Shown here: positions 1-12,630 of the stretch, piece by piece
How positions within the stretch are numbered: the first letter of the stretch is position 1
How the letters are laid out: each line of letters starts with the position of its first letter
Assembly: GCA_033182465.1 (NCBI GenBank)
Contig: CP137328.1
Coordinates: forward strand, 558,001-622,000
Source of the DNA: Sanghuangporus weigelae
Lineage: Eukaryota; Basidiomycota; Agaricomycetes; Hymenochaetales; Hymenochaetaceae
DNA length: 64,000 nucleotides
Direction of reading: 5' to 3'
Made by a program: the position numbers and the translations under genes
Notes under the pieces: model-generated
Seen by the model: the letters and a program-made list of their open reading frames with translations, nothing else
Told to the model about the DNA's origin: nothing
Databases searched by the model: none

Positions 1-2264
1 GGCTAGTCCAACTTCCAGGGAGTGATGTGGGAATACTTTGGCGCTTTGCATGAGCAACACGTATGTGGGGATTGAACAGAGGACCTATATCTGCGTGAGG
101 GAAGGAGTATGTAACTGGAGCGAGCTAGTGGAAGGGAGTGAGAATAGCCATGACGTACACAGCACGTGGAAAGAATGTGAGCATAGAAAATATCAGCATT
201 CACATCAAAACGCAGAGCAATGGAAACGCACCACCACCAGCAATGCGGTGAGCGAACTCATCCGGGAGGGCAAAGGGAGGGACAGAGAATGAAATTTGTA
301 ATGAGAGTGAGGGAACCACTGCATCGCAGTTAGGAGTCTGGGGTATAAGAGCCCACTGTGCGTCGCTTCTTCGGCGGGACAGGGGACGTATGAAGAACGT
401 TAACTTGCCGTCCAAAGGCATTAAGTACTACAACGACGCAGATCGCACAGTACGGTGTGCACAGATGGAAAACTGATTAGGCAATGGTCCGAGCACAGCT
501 GGGCGGAGAGTATACGTACATGCAGGGAAGTCAGAATTTTCGGAAGCTTGTACAATTCTGGATGTTCGCTATTCATTGAGATTGAGGAGAAGCAGAGCAC
601 AACAGCGACAGCTTGAAACTGACAGATTGTTCGGAGCAAGGTACGCGGCGATCTCAGGTGAGTGAGGCGGAAGATAGATCCGAAGTTTTCTCCATAAAGG
701 GGAACAAGCGTCTTCGATGGGACTTTGAGAAATCCATTAAGAGAGTTCAGGAGAATCTACCATCTTGATTGTGGCGGTCTGCTGGAACGGCGCTCAAGAC
801 CGATTCGGATGAGGTATAAATTGAGTTGGCCATAGTATGTGACACTTTTGAGCGCCAAAGAACCAATTTAGCTTATGCATGGAAGACCCAAATTAGCAAC
901 TCGAATTGCCAATACTAATAGAAAATCAGTTATAGACTGCTGCGTGTGCACTCGGCCATTATCAGCTAACCTAGGTGATATGCAGCATCCTAACCTGTTT
1001 GGTCTTCTGGTAGTAGAAGCATCCGATAGAAGTGAATTCAATCGGCACAGAAAGCTCTGTGCTTCAGGAAGATATTCTGCGCGGCAGGGGATGCCGCTTC
1101 ATAGTTGTCTTATGAAACGATAAAAAGAGCCACTGTCGGCACGCTAAGCAAGGTGGTGGCATGAAAAGAAGTTACAAGCCTCACGTGGTTGCCTCCTACA
1201 TAGTTTGAGACGTGGGAAATTTCAACTCTATCCATAAGGAAACACAAAAAATCCTAGAACGTTCGCTGGATATTTTCGATGCTGTTTGCAGACTGGCAAG
1301 ATCCGGTTTTGGTTACTATCACCGCACATCATACGTCCCTTGAATAGAAATCTTCGCGCCGCAACTGCGTTCTCTCCGCTAGTGTATCATGTGTCTTATC
1401 ACACGCAGGCACACTCAATCGGTCTCGCTTGTAATGGCAAGCAAAACTTCTTCCGTCAGTAGGCAGGTGAGTATGCAGTTTCTGCATGTATGTGTTAAAA
1501 ATATCTTCCCGCGAACAACTTGACGCCTGTGGCCGGTCTGCGAAGATACGGTTTATACTTGGTACAGAAGGGTAATTTTATCAGCAAGCCGTACAGTTGA
1601 ACGGTATGACTGCCGGGCGTCTTTTCGCAGAATCCGCCGCTATCTTCGGAGTCGTGAATCCAAATCGCTATTGAAAACGCAATTGACTTGACCGATCGAT
1701 CTGGCAAAATGAAAACGTGTCCAAACATCGGGCATTCTAGATCCCAATCCGTCCAGCCAATTTCAATCTTCTCTCCCAGCCCAGCCAAAGAAAATCAGGA
1801 ACGTTTTGCCGTTTACCAGGACTTCGTCGGTCCCTGATTTTCCTTCCCGCAGACCTATCGCCATCGTCAGATCCGCAAAGTGTTTGAGACGTCTTGCCGT
1901 GATACCCTCATCTTCCGCTTCTGTAAAACAACTACTTGGGTGTACATCCATATTCTCCCTAGTCAAGTTCCTGAAGCTCCTGGACAAAGGATTGAGAGAT
2001 CATCGCACATACTCACAATAAACGACTCTCCGTATACGGCTTTCGGGCTTTCATCAAGGCCAAAAAAATTTAGTTACGAGATCGAGGAGTCTTTCTTAAA
2101 ACCGTTTCATTGCGGACTTTTTCCGCCAAGGCAATTTCGGCGGCGAGGCATTAGTTTTGTGGAGTATTCCATTAATTAATTATTTTTTAAAGCTATCTCA
2201 TAGAACCGAAATCGTCTTGGTACTTCTTTAGTCGTCGATACCAGAGCTGAAAAAGCTACGGACA
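1..2264. other. Gene-poor stretch, no assignable gene
   Basis: Only short open frames (under 100 codons) occur on either strand, and none shows a recognisable domain, consistent codon bias or plausible splice extension. No tRNA fold, tandem array or long repeat was seen. It may be intergenic DNA or old decayed sequence. I see nothing I can name. Confidence 0.5.
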
Positions 2265-2461
2265 TGGGTACAAAAAGTGTTCGTCACCCCCGAATTCGGA
2301 AGGTGGTTTGTATGCCTTCTCACACGAAGTAGTCGAGGTGATCCCTTATCTTTGCCGTTATGAGGAAGTTGGCGAGGTGGTACCCGACGCTTATAGTACC
2401 ATATTAGCACGCGAATCCACCTTCCTAAAGCAGAGGTGACGACGAACACTTTTTGTACCCA
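2265..2461. repeat. MITE-like element with 20-bp terminal inverted repeats
   Basis: The left end reads GGGTACAAAAAGTGTTCGTC (2266-2285) and the right end (2441-2460) is its exact reverse complement. One further outer base on each side also pairs. Inside the arms the similarity resumes (a GTCACC-like block and GGAAGGTGG on the left, the same blocks in reverse complement on the right), so the inverted repeat is longer but interrupted. The unit is about 197 bp and has no coding capacity, as expected of a non-autonomous DNA transposon. I could not find a clear target-site duplication, so the superfamily is unassigned. No second copy is visible in this window. Confidence 0.7.
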
Positions 2462-4597
2462 CCTGCAGGCGTTCTATTTCGCTGACTGAATGCAATCCTT
2501 TCGAAGCCAGCTATCGGTAGGCCAGGTCCATGGATGAAGTCCTCTCGCCAAGCTTTCGGTAATTCCTGCGAGTACTCGGCTTGTCTCTTCAAGAACCTAC
2601 TCTTGTAAGATCTTTTGTAGGTACTGATGCGGAATGAAAATTATCCTTGCAATCATCTCGCGCGCTCGCTTCGGAGGGCAAAAGAAGTTGTTACCGTTCC
2701 CCCTCAGGCTGAATCGTTTGCTGCTTTGCGCCCTCGCATACTCATATCTCAAAGAAATGGCTGACAGTTATGGAAGTATCCGTCTAGAGTTCTTCATGAT
2801 CCGTCACAAAAGATGCCGACTCGGAGTCTAAAGATTACGCATCGAGTTACTGTGTTTCTGCCCCTTACGCACACTGACCCCCTAACGCACACTCTTGTCG
2901 TTTCTCACTCAATTCTTACTCAAAATTCATGAAAATTTGTACATGGATAGTGTAGCATCTTATCTACAATATATTCAAAAATGGCGGGAAAATATTCAGT
3001 ACAAGTTGAGTTATCATGCGCGCAATCTCACCTTTTCAGTAAATTGAGCAAATTGAGTGAACCAAAATTATTCCCACGCTATATATCCTTGCTATAAATT
3101 TTGTCCAGTCTCTGTTTGTTCGAGATGAAACTTAGTGAGAAGGTGTAAAATGGTTGTTGTAAGCTGTGTATGAAGCTTGAAGATCTGAAAGTCGTTCCGA
3201 GGAATTCCAGAGCTCCCGGGGTAATGCACTCATTTTCAGAGTATGACTATGTAAGAAATCAGCATCAACTTACTTCATAATTTTTTTCCATGGCTTTCCG
3301 AGACACAATCAACAATATATCAGAAAAAGCAAAATATGAAATATGAGCCTGGTAATCCATGGTGGTGAATTATTATTGTAATTGCAATTGTAATGCTTAA
3401 AAAACATCGGAATTCTTATTCTGAAGCGCCCTCGGACAAGCCTCGAGTCGGATCGCAACTAATCTAGCATGAAAGTTGTCTTTCCTGTAAGTGTCTTCAC
3501 AAAGATCTGTATTCCACCATGCAGAGAGACTGAAGTTGCATCACAAAATCCCATTCATCATAGCATTACTATACCCACCAGTGCAGAGATACTCGATGAT
3601 TCCTTCTGAATGTTGTAGTCTGACATGGAACGGACGTCTTAAGCACAGAGATCTACTCATACAGATAAAGAACACGTCAGTTAGGTGAGGTATTGAAGAT
3701 ACACTGTGTTACGCACCAATCCTTGTCCTGGATCTTATTCTGCACCGTCTCGTTCAAGTCAGCACAACTACACATGTCCCACCTTGAAATAAACCATTAT
3801 TGAAGCCTACATGTATGCATGGCCATCCGGGAATTTCTTCTGGGCACTGAAATAGGGCATAGTGCGACCATTCTCGAGCTGTTTACCAGCAAAGATGAGA
3901 ATAAGTGAGTGAGAGAGAGGAGACGACGTGAGTGAGAGCCGACAGGGGTTGCTCCCACGGTGTGTGCGTTTCGGGCACAGAGCAGTGACCCACATTTTGA
4001 CCTCCTCCTCTCATAAATTCAATAAAATATTTACAACACATTTTTTTGCTTTAAAAATAACTGAAATGTAATTCTGATATGCAAAATTATCTCATAACCG
4101 AGTTTTTGCAATGAAAAATACGAAGGGAGAATTTGAGGAAGGGAAAAACCCTTAGACTGTGCATTTCGGGCAGAAATACAGTAATAGGCGAGATTCCTTT
4201 TTGGCCATCCTGGGTTCTCGGACTACGAATCTCCCTCCTGTTTTTTACGGCTCCCCGTACCCTTCAGTAGCACCTGGCGTGCCTGCACCAAAGCAGATGC
4301 TCAGTTATAATTCAATTCAATAGCCCTGCCATTTGACGTCGATCTCCGGGCCGGGTACGATCGTCATTGGAGCGCTTTGCAGCAATCATATCACGTGCTC
4401 CGCTGCCGGAGGGACGCGTATACTGAGTCATCCAAGGTCGCCAGTGTCTTAACCGCAGCGGGCGCCCATGAGATGATGGTCCGCACTTTGCTCTTGCCAT
4501 CATCACATTTCTACGTGCACATTTTGACTGGGGAAACGAGACACAGGTATTACGACGCGTGTTTTCCTGTCCTGTAAAGGCGGAGTGACCAAGAAAG
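2462..4597. other. Gene-poor, partly AT-rich stretch upstream of the Zn2Cys6 gene
   Basis: No open frame over about 85 codons and no recognisable protein similarity. There are AT-rich patches near 2930-3120, 3340-3410 and 4015-4110. The last few hundred bases before 4598 presumably carry the promoter of the downstream transcription factor gene, but no clear TATA element stands out. Confidence 0.45.
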
Positions 4598-7500
4598 ATG
4601 CAATCGGATAAGGACGGCGATAACGGGGAAACCTATGCCAAGCTGAAACACCAAGCCTCGGCACGTAGAGCTCGCGAAAGGGAGCTGGAGCGGAAACGGG
4701 CTCGAGGTGAGATATCGTGTGCGGAATGCCGAAGGTTTGTAACTCGCACGTCATGTGAAGATGGTCGCTGATATAATTATAGACTGAAATTAAAATGCAA
4801 CAAAAAGGTGTGAAAGAGAGAGGAAGTCTTTAAGTTCTGTAAGGATGAGACTTTTCTTCTGCATCATCAGGTTCCGTGCAATTCGTGTATACGCAGGGGA
4901 TGCCATTCGATATGTCCAAACGGTGCGGTCTTAGCGTCTACATCCTTTGAAGCTAAGTATTGAATTGCGTACAGGAGTGCTTACAACGGGACAAGGATCA
5001 AGGTACGTGGCGTCAGCTTGCTGAGTGTCTAGGTCTTGTCCTTATTGTCGCTTGGTAGGTTTGTCCTCGCGAACACTGACAAGCTTCATAATAAGCTGAT
5101 TCAGATGAGCCAACGCATACGGTACATCTTGTTCTCGCCTTACATCGAATGCTAGCACATTTATAACTTTTCTGCAGTCAACTCGAGGATGCCCTTCAAA
5201 TCTCTCATTCAAACGTCTCAGGGATGCCTCATCCGCTCCTTTCAGATCCATTGTTGGCCATAAAGTCGGGTGTAGATGGTCTGACTAGTGAAGAGAAAGA
5301 AAAGGAGGAGACCGAGGTAGCGGATGAAGAGGAAGAAATGGCCACAGCTTTTGGAACTCTGACCGTTGCGGACTGCGGAGCGTCCCGTTTTGTTGGACGT
5401 GTCGCGGCTGAGGTGCGTGAATACTCATGCTCTTAGAACGTCACACAGTGACATCATTTCGTTCTTCTTCTTAGACATTACTCATGGTAATTTTAGCATT
5501 CACCGACCTGTATTTCTGCGAAATAGCTAACACAATGCTTCCAGAACGAGCCTGACAACGATGGATATGAACACTCCTTTATGAACGCTGGTCCGGATTC
5601 GAGCTTGGAACGCAAAGTACCGGAAAGCTTGATGCATGCAGCGAAAGGCTTTCCATTATCTCAGCCGCAACTGCCTAAGGAGGAGTTGTTAGCACTTCTC
5701 GCGGAACATCTTCCCACCTATGAACGGGCCACGGCACTGGCTGAAGCCTTTCTTGAGAATGTAGGCTGGCTACCGCGTCCGATACAGCGAGATCAAATAA
5801 TGGAAGAACTTTTACCGATGATTTACAAAGGGGGATGGTTAGATCTATCAACGCGAAAGGACGACAAGGGTAAATACGACGGAAAGCACAAAATGCATAA
5901 CCTAGCGCTTGCCTTAGCACTTTTTGCTTGCGGCGCAGCGAGTGACCTGACTCTACCGCCCAGCAACTTAGAGGGCAAGACGTATCATAGTCTTGCTTTA
6001 GCTGCCCTGAATACACATTCCGTGATAAGTCCTGGCGGTGCTTCCCTGGAGACGGTCCAGACCATTGTTCTCATAGCACAGTATGATTTTTTTTCTGGTG
6101 ACAAGTTAACTCTAGAGGCCGGATGGAAAATCGTGTCATTCGGACTCATCGTCGCCGCTAGCGTATGTCATTCTTTATAACAACTAAGCCATCTTAATTG
6201 ACTCGTTTGTGTTGATTCCCAGATTGGACTACGTGAGTTTTTATCTATCTCTATTCAGTCCATTATTAATGGCTGATGTAGATCGCGATCCGGCTCATTG
6301 GAATTTGGAGCCGAGATATATCCAGCGCAGAAGATCCGTGTTTTGGGAAATCTTCTGCCTTGACAAGTTTAAGGTAAGTGTATGCCTCACACCATGAATT
6401 GTGAAACTAACCATCGCTCCTTTTTATCTCCAGAGTCTCGGAACAGGGAGACCATCGATTTTTCGTCTGCAGGAGATAGATTGCGAATTTCCAGAAGACC
6501 AGGACGCGATTGTTGACGACCATGAAACTGAACAGCAAGGATGTATGTGTGACTGTTTCGATTGTCCATTTATAACTTCTTACCGCAAAGATGCAGTAAC
6601 TAGGTGGAGGCATCGCTTTGTCAAGGAAGTCGTTGGACCAATCTCAGAACACCTATGCCTGACCAGACCCATCAAATACTCTGAGATCTTGGACTTTGAT
6701 AGAAGGATACGAGAGTTTGAAGACCCGCCAATACTTCCAAATCTCACGGATTCTGGGCCAGCCGCGGAGTTACGACCACGTATGTGGGCAATGCAGAAAG
6801 AATTAAGTAAAGCGGTTTTTTTGCTTCATTGTTTCAAAGGACTGAATTGTATCCGCCACAGCGCTTCTCACTATCCACAAAAACTTTTTCGCGAGAGCTA
6901 TGATCAAAGATTCGGAAAATCCGCTTAGGAGTCCATTTGCGCCATCCTTTTTGGCTGCGTATGCTTGCTCGATCAAGCTTCTGCGTGACGTACGCATGTG
7001 CTTTGAACATCTTACAGGGATTATTCTCCGTTTATGGCCTCTTTGGACTCATTGCCTAACATCAGCCGTATGTTGAGATCAAGCTTATGGAGATTACGCA
7101 TCGCTAACGGGATAACATGAACAGGTTGTTATTGGTTCGGTTGCCTCAAACGTAAATCAGCTGGCACTAGCAAATGCTGCCTTCCGTGACCTTGATCTAG
7201 CTGTCAACCTATTCCGAGAGGGTAGTTCCCACCCGGTCGCGAGGAAAGGCCTGGTCTGTCCTTTTTTCCTCAACCCCATTCCCATATACTCATCCCCATA
7301 TACTCATCTGTTCCCGTAGCCTATCCTACTCCGCCTTCGCGAGAGAGCCCTAACTGCTTTACAGAATAAGGCGAACGAGACCGGAGTTTCTCCTGGCGTG
7401 ACGATACCGAAAGTCGAGACAGATGAAACAGAGGAGCTTAGCATACTTCATGGATCAGCACGCTTGGTGCACCGAATGAACACGGCGAAGGCGGGGATCT

Positions 7501-8228
7501 GCGGTCCTGGCTCTGCGGCAAGAAGGGGCTCAACCGACGGTGCTTCCACGCCGAAGTCCAGCGCGACCAGCAATACAGATTCGTCTCTATCGGTGCCTAC
7601 CCCGGAGACTTCTTTCTCCTCACAGCCAAAGCAGCAAGTTACAGGTGATGAAATGTCGCTTGCCTTAGCCGGTACAAGCTCTGCTACCAAGTTGGATACT
7701 TCCGCGGCGCGCCCTAGCCAGGCGCAGTACTCCGCTCCATCGACATCAACATCAACTTCCCTTGACCAAGACATCGCGTCTCTCTTCAGTCTGATCTACG
7801 GTCCCTCTACCAATGTATCGGGTTCCGATGCAACCGCCTCACCATTCGAATTCAACCGAAAATTTTCAGGGCCACAATCACAAACTCAACCGACCGGTCA
7901 GCAGTTCCCGTCGGCGCCCGGCAATGCCTTTGATACAAGCTCGTCCTTCGTGGCATCGGACAGTCCTTGGGTTCCGGAAGCAGCGCAACTCGAGGCTATC
8001 ATTTCCAGCACTTATGGGGGACTGCAGGTGCCTTTCGAATCTGCTCCTAATGTTACCACAGCGGCGCCCTCTTACGACATGACTTGGATCAACGACGATG
8101 GGTCAAATAAGCCCCCAGAGTTCAGTGGGGATGCCGCGCAATTCGTAGAGGACTGGCGATTGCAGGCGGCAATCGAAGGAACGTATTTTTTGACGGAGCC
8201 AGAGGTAGATGCAAGGATGACGTTTTGA
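4598..8228 (+). CDS. Zn(II)2Cys6 fungal transcription factor
   Basis: Probable nuclear DNA-binding regulator of roughly 900-1000 residues split by about a dozen short introns. The chosen ATG opens a basic arm rich in R/E/K. Exons 1-3 (4598-4734, 4783-4807, 4871-4922) then encode a complete zinc cluster: C-A-E-C, RRLKLK, C-NKKVP-C-NS-C, IRRGCHSI, C. Next come the motif TTGQGSRFVLANTD and a helix (LIQMSQRIRQLEDAL), typical of basidiomycete members. The fungal-specific regulatory domain follows, with GLHRDPAHWNLEP around 6228-6310 after two tightly spaced introns, and PLRSPFAPSFLAAY near 6930. The C-terminus (7400-8228) is a Ser/Thr/Gln-rich disordered tail, a plausible activation region. Its target genes cannot be told from the sequence. 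One intron near 6815-6850 seems unusually short. Confidence 0.9.
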
Positions 8229-8299
8229 TGTCGACTTCCGGACCCTCTCCCTCCGCGTTACAGACTAATAACACATTCTCCCCTTCTCTGTATTGTATG

Positions 8300-8437
8300 T
8301 ATTTTTCATAAACGTATCCCCATTCTATACAAGTCTATTAAACTATTAGAATGTTGACACATTATTGTAGATATTTTTCATGGTAAACGTATCCCCACTC
8401 TGCACAAGCCTATTAAACTATTAGAATATTGACACAT
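8300..8437. repeat. Two-copy direct repeat, about 65 bp per unit
   Basis: Units at about 8300-8362 and 8372-8437 share TATTTTTCAT, AAACGTATCCCCA, TATTAAACTATTAGAAT and TTGACACAT with only a few mismatches and a 3-base indel. The pair lies 70 bases past the stop codon of the Zn2Cys6 gene, so it probably sits in its 3' untranslated or terminator region and may have duplicated a polyadenylation-type sequence. Confidence 0.8.
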
Positions 8438-8650
8438 GTACTTGTACCATCATGACTTCACTTGCGTTGCTGTCTGCCTCTGCGATTACTATTTACACGT
8501 GATTTTTTCTGAATCCAATCAATCGTTCAGCGCAGTGAGCGCACAGCATGAGGCGCAAGTAAGTCCATAAAACTTGGTAATAGTGTTGCCAAACTGTACT
8601 TACGCATTCTGTCTCAACACTTTCAGGCTTTATTTGAACTGTTTTGAATC

Positions 8651-9819
8651 ATGGATCCTAGTCTCTACAGAAATTTTACGACTTCCCGAGGCTACAGATA
8701 TTGTTACTACTACCATTCCGCGTCGAAAATGAACAAACCGACTCTCCTGTTGCTTCATGGTTTTCCTTCTACATCAGCCGACTGGACTCGCGTCGTCGTG
8801 TTTTTCTTGAAAGAAGGCTACGGTATCCTTGTTCCGGATTTACTGGGTTACGGTGGCACGGACAAACCGACTGATCCGGACGCGTACCGCCTGAAGAAAA
8901 TGGCCAAGGACATAGTCGAGATCCTGGATACAGAGAAGCTGGAAAAAGTCGTTTCAACTTCGCATGACTGGGGAGGCGGTCTCAACTCTCGGCTTCTAAC
9001 TTATCATCCCGAACGCATCCTGGCATCCGCATTCTTCGCGGTGGGATACTACCCACCGTCCGGAAGTTTCGATCTAGACGCGCTCAATGCAGCAAGTGTC
9101 GCAAATAATGGATATGCAAAGTTCGGATATTGGAAATTTTTCTGTAAGGACGGTGCAGACAAGGTCGCTTTGGACCATGTAAGTCCCTTCCCTCGAAGTC
9201 TGGAGTGATTACACTTGACGTCATTTCTCGATAGTTAGAAAGCTTCTTTACTTTGCTGTATTCCAGCGATGACCGCTTGACGCAGCATTGGTGCCCCGAG
9301 GGCGCTCTCGAAGAATGGCTTCTCGCAGACAAGAAGTCATCGCAACCCATCATCAGCGAAGAAGTATATTCTGACTACATATCTTGTTTACAAGATATAC
9401 TGACTCGCAGTCGTAGGAGAAGCGTTTCTATATCGACTTTTTCTCGAAGAATGGTTTCGCGGGACCCTTCTGCTGGTACAAGGCAACAGTATTCAACCTC
9501 AATGCTGCTGACGAAGCAGGCACGTAATGACCGTCCTCTCTTAATCTTACCCGTCTTCTCTAACACGACACGAACAGATATTCCACAAGAGGCGTTTTTC
9601 GTTAAGCTGCCGGTCTTCTTCGGTGCAACATTGCGCGATCCCACGAGCATCCCTGCAGAGTACATTGGCGTTGTCAAAGCACTATGCCCCAACCATACGA
9701 TCAGGTCTTTCGAGACAGGCCATTGGGTCTTGCACGAACGTCCGGCAGAGGTAAATGAAGAACTGAAGAAGTGGCTGGATGGCTTGCGATTGGAAGGTCC
9801 AAAGAAGTCAAACTTGTAA
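8651..9819 (+). CDS. Alpha/beta-hydrolase, soluble epoxide hydrolase type
   Basis: Predicted to hydrolyse epoxides to diols in the cytosol. The start ATG gives MDPSLYRNF. H36-G-F-P is the oxyanion-hole motif and SHDWGG carries the nucleophilic Asp at residue 106, where lipases would have Ser. A later GHW motif supplies the catalytic His. After the core, the cap/lid region contains ALEEWLLADKK and GFAGPFCWYKA, both typical of fungal epoxide hydrolases. Introns lie at 9181-9236 and about 9364-9415. A third at 9520-9577 keeps the frame only if a GC donor is used. Length is near 315 residues, usual for the family. The substrate is unknown. Haloalkane dehalogenase is a less likely alternative given the cap motifs. 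Confidence 0.92.
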
Positions 9820-10863
9820 TGATATAACTTATATATGTATATAGTAATGATACAAATGAGAGGGCGCACTCAGAATCAATACTACTCAGTACGGTCGGCG
9901 GAAGCTGAACTGCAGAGCATGAAAAGTCCGAAGGTATCCCCAACAAGAATGACAGAGGCAAGGTAACATTCGTCGTCACAGCGTCGGGTCGAGGAAGGAG
10001 TGATAGAACATGAACGACATCGAAAGACGCAGAGTGTTATCAGACGATAATCGAAATAGCCATGGCAATACACGCTAGTGCAACGTAGGGCGATAATCGT
10101 TCGCCTACAAGCAAAAGGAGAGCGCACGTAGGTCAATATTTGTATCGTTTCATTCGGAAACGAAAAGGATCCGCACCTATTCGCGCGCACATCCAGAAAA
10201 ACCCAAGAAATCCAGACTTATTCCGGTCGATGAGGCCAGGCGTGACTGACCGAACGTACGTACAAGAGCAAATGAGAAGCAAAATCACGAGTAGTAACGA
10301 CGGAAAATAAAACAGCGCTGACTGAAAGAAGCAATTTTCAGCTTACTTCGCACTTCATTGCGCAGGAACTCACCATGGTGATTGCTGGGAAATGGTATGT
10401 TGGAGGATCCCCAAAGACCACTATCGGCGTACACGTCTCTACATTCGCACGTGATCCAAACGCGCGACAAACTTCGTTTCAATCTCCGCCTGAAGTGCTT
10501 CAGAATCTCGCATCTAAACTTCACCCCTAATCAAAAAGATATTTTTATATCAAACGAATTGTACGGGCACCATAACACTATTATCACGGTTTCTTCTTGG
10601 ATATTTTCGTGTAATTACTCGTTACATATGTTCGACGTTCTACACACGTCAATTTAGTGTAAGTAGGAATAATTAGGAATCGTAAAGGGCATGCATGCGA
10701 AGTTGCCTTGGTGATTCGTCAAAGATGTGGCATTTGTCTACTGAGAAGGCTATCTTGTCTTGTTTATCGGGGCACGAGTCATTTCTTTAAACATAAGCTG
10801 AATGGAATGTCATCCACCTGAACACGAGATCAGCCAAATGCAGTGACGAATTGGCCAGATAAC
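9820..10863. other. Intergenic region between convergent genes
   Basis: The stretch separates the 3' ends of the epoxide hydrolase (+) and the F-box gene (-). Open frames here are short and unrecognisable. It presumably holds the two 3' untranslated regions. I see no RNA gene or repeat. Confidence 0.5.
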
Positions 10864-12489
10864 TTACCAAGAGAATATCTCATCATGAAGCGGAAATAAC
10901 TGGCATTGACGGGGAGTGACGATGGTCTGTTCTCCGCTTGATCTTCGGTTCCAGCAAATAGCTTTGTTAATCTCATCCCAAATTGCAAATTTGACTCCTG
11001 TTTTTCTGAGGATGTCTTTAGGGGTGATGTCGGCAGCATACTGACACAGCGGCAGATCCGGAAAGGTGATCATTTTGCACGATGGTGGAAGAGCTTTGTC
11101 AAGGTACTTGACCATGTCGCTTCTTGGACTAACAGGAGAGGTGCCGAAGAAAATATACTTCAAGTTTGCCAGTGGAATAGGATCTGGCAGAGATTCATAG
11201 TTTCGTGCTGCGTCGACATATATACCAAGTCTCTCTACTCGTTCGCTTTCTTTCCGTTTTGCGAGAAGCTGGAGACACCCAATCGTAAGCGTTGACTTTG
11301 GCTCCGTGAGATGAACCGCATTGAGATAAAGACTGTGCAGCTTTGGGCACCCAACGATTAAGTCGACGAGCTCTGCTATCACCGGCTCGTCACCAAGCTC
11401 CAATGTACCGAAAGAAACCATCAGATGTCTCAGCTCTTTGCAGCTCTTGGACAAAGTCTGGAGGCAATACTGTAGATGTTCTCGAAATTCGTAATGGCGC
11501 AGGTCGAGATGAAGAGAGACAAGTCTTGAAAAGGCACTCGATAGGAATAATGAGTCGAATTCAAAGCAGTCGCAAGTAATACGCAGAATCCGTAATCTCG
11601 GAAACGCGTCCTTCGTCACATGGGAGTCGTTATTTGTCGCCTCTACGTGGCCTTCTTCCCAATCCCGAGAAAGTAAGTCGATCCTCTGCAAGCTCGGAAG
11701 AGCCGCCAGCAATTCAAAGACATGGTTTGTGACCATAACAGGTGGAAGTTCGATACGTTCGAGACATTGAAACCGACTAAGCTCATTGGAAATGAAAGAA
11801 ACCGGATCGTCTGAACCGTAGTCCTCGTGTCCCACCCTGAGGTCCCTATTGAACGGGGCCCGAAGCGATAACTCTCGAATGGCAGGTTCTACCTCCATCG
11901 AAGCGTGTCTCGACCCTCTGAAGGAAAGGGCTACCGTAGTAAGCGTTCTATGATACATCAACCTGCAGAAACCCATGAATCTGGGAGGCAGCTGTTCAAC
12001 ACGCAATGATTTAATGTTCGGGAACAGCACAAGCATAGTGCGACCAATTGCCACGTCAACGAAGACAGATTCATCGGGAAACGCTTCGTCGGAGAATTTG
12101 GGATAAAGGACTGAAAGGTATTTGACCTTCGCAGCATAAAAACTGAATCTTTCCCATCTTTCGTGCTCGATGGATTGCGAGAATACCTGGGTGGTGACGA
12201 ACCTTCGTCACCATTCATATTCAGAGATGCCTATAAACAACCTTTCCACTCACCACGAAATTGACACCTATGGATAAGCCGGGTGACAGTAAGACTAGGG
12301 GAGCCAAAAGACCGAATAAAGCGGTTAGAGGAGGATCCACCTCCCCCAGACGTAATTCGAGGCAACGTTCATCCATGTCGAGCATACATACGAACATCTT
12401 GCGTTATCCGATTTATTACATGCAGAGAATACGGAATCCAGAATCAAGCGATTGGACAGTGCCGCATTCTGCGCGGTTGAAAGCGGCAT
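10864..12489 (-). CDS. F-box/leucine-rich-repeat-like protein with an apparent frameshift in the F-box exon
   Basis: Likely substrate adaptor of an SCF ubiquitin ligase. The ATG at 12489 opens MPLSTAQNAAL, followed by LILDSVF, NARCSYVCSTW and NVASNYVW, the pattern of an agaricomycete F-box. Immediately after W the family-like continuation (GEVD, then LFGLLAPL) lies one frame away. A run of five Cs at 12343-12347 would have to be six to keep the frame. An intron (GTGAGT donor) ends at a CCCAG acceptor near 12188. Then VFSQSIEHERWERFSFYAAKVKYL begins a long uninterrupted second exon of leucine-rich helices to the stop at 10864. The frame of exon 2 is intact and clearly constrained. It may be a young pseudogene, an allele with a shift, or a sequencing error. 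Confidence 0.75.
12192..12213. repeat. Near-perfect palindrome inside the F-box gene intron
   Basis: Ten-base arms TGGTGACGAA and TTCGTCACCA flank a two-base CC spacer. It lies within the single intron inferred for the F-box gene, just before the acceptor, and could form a hairpin in the pre-mRNA near the splice site. It could also be chance or an old transposon footprint. Confidence 0.7.
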
Positions 12490-12630
12490 GGCAACATGGA
12501 CGACGAAGGTCAGAGGGAAGAGGGCACCGACAGATCTCAGTCAGTGACCTCATTGGCTGGCGGTGTTCTCTGGTCACGTGGATGAAACGCGTCTCTACGC
12601 GCACTGACTTCAAAGTTGCACTCGACCATC

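Noticed and set aside
4808-4870. Early stop codons after the zinc-cluster start considered as a pseudogene signal
   Set aside because: Standard GT-AG introns remove them and restore a complete, conserved zinc cluster and linker.
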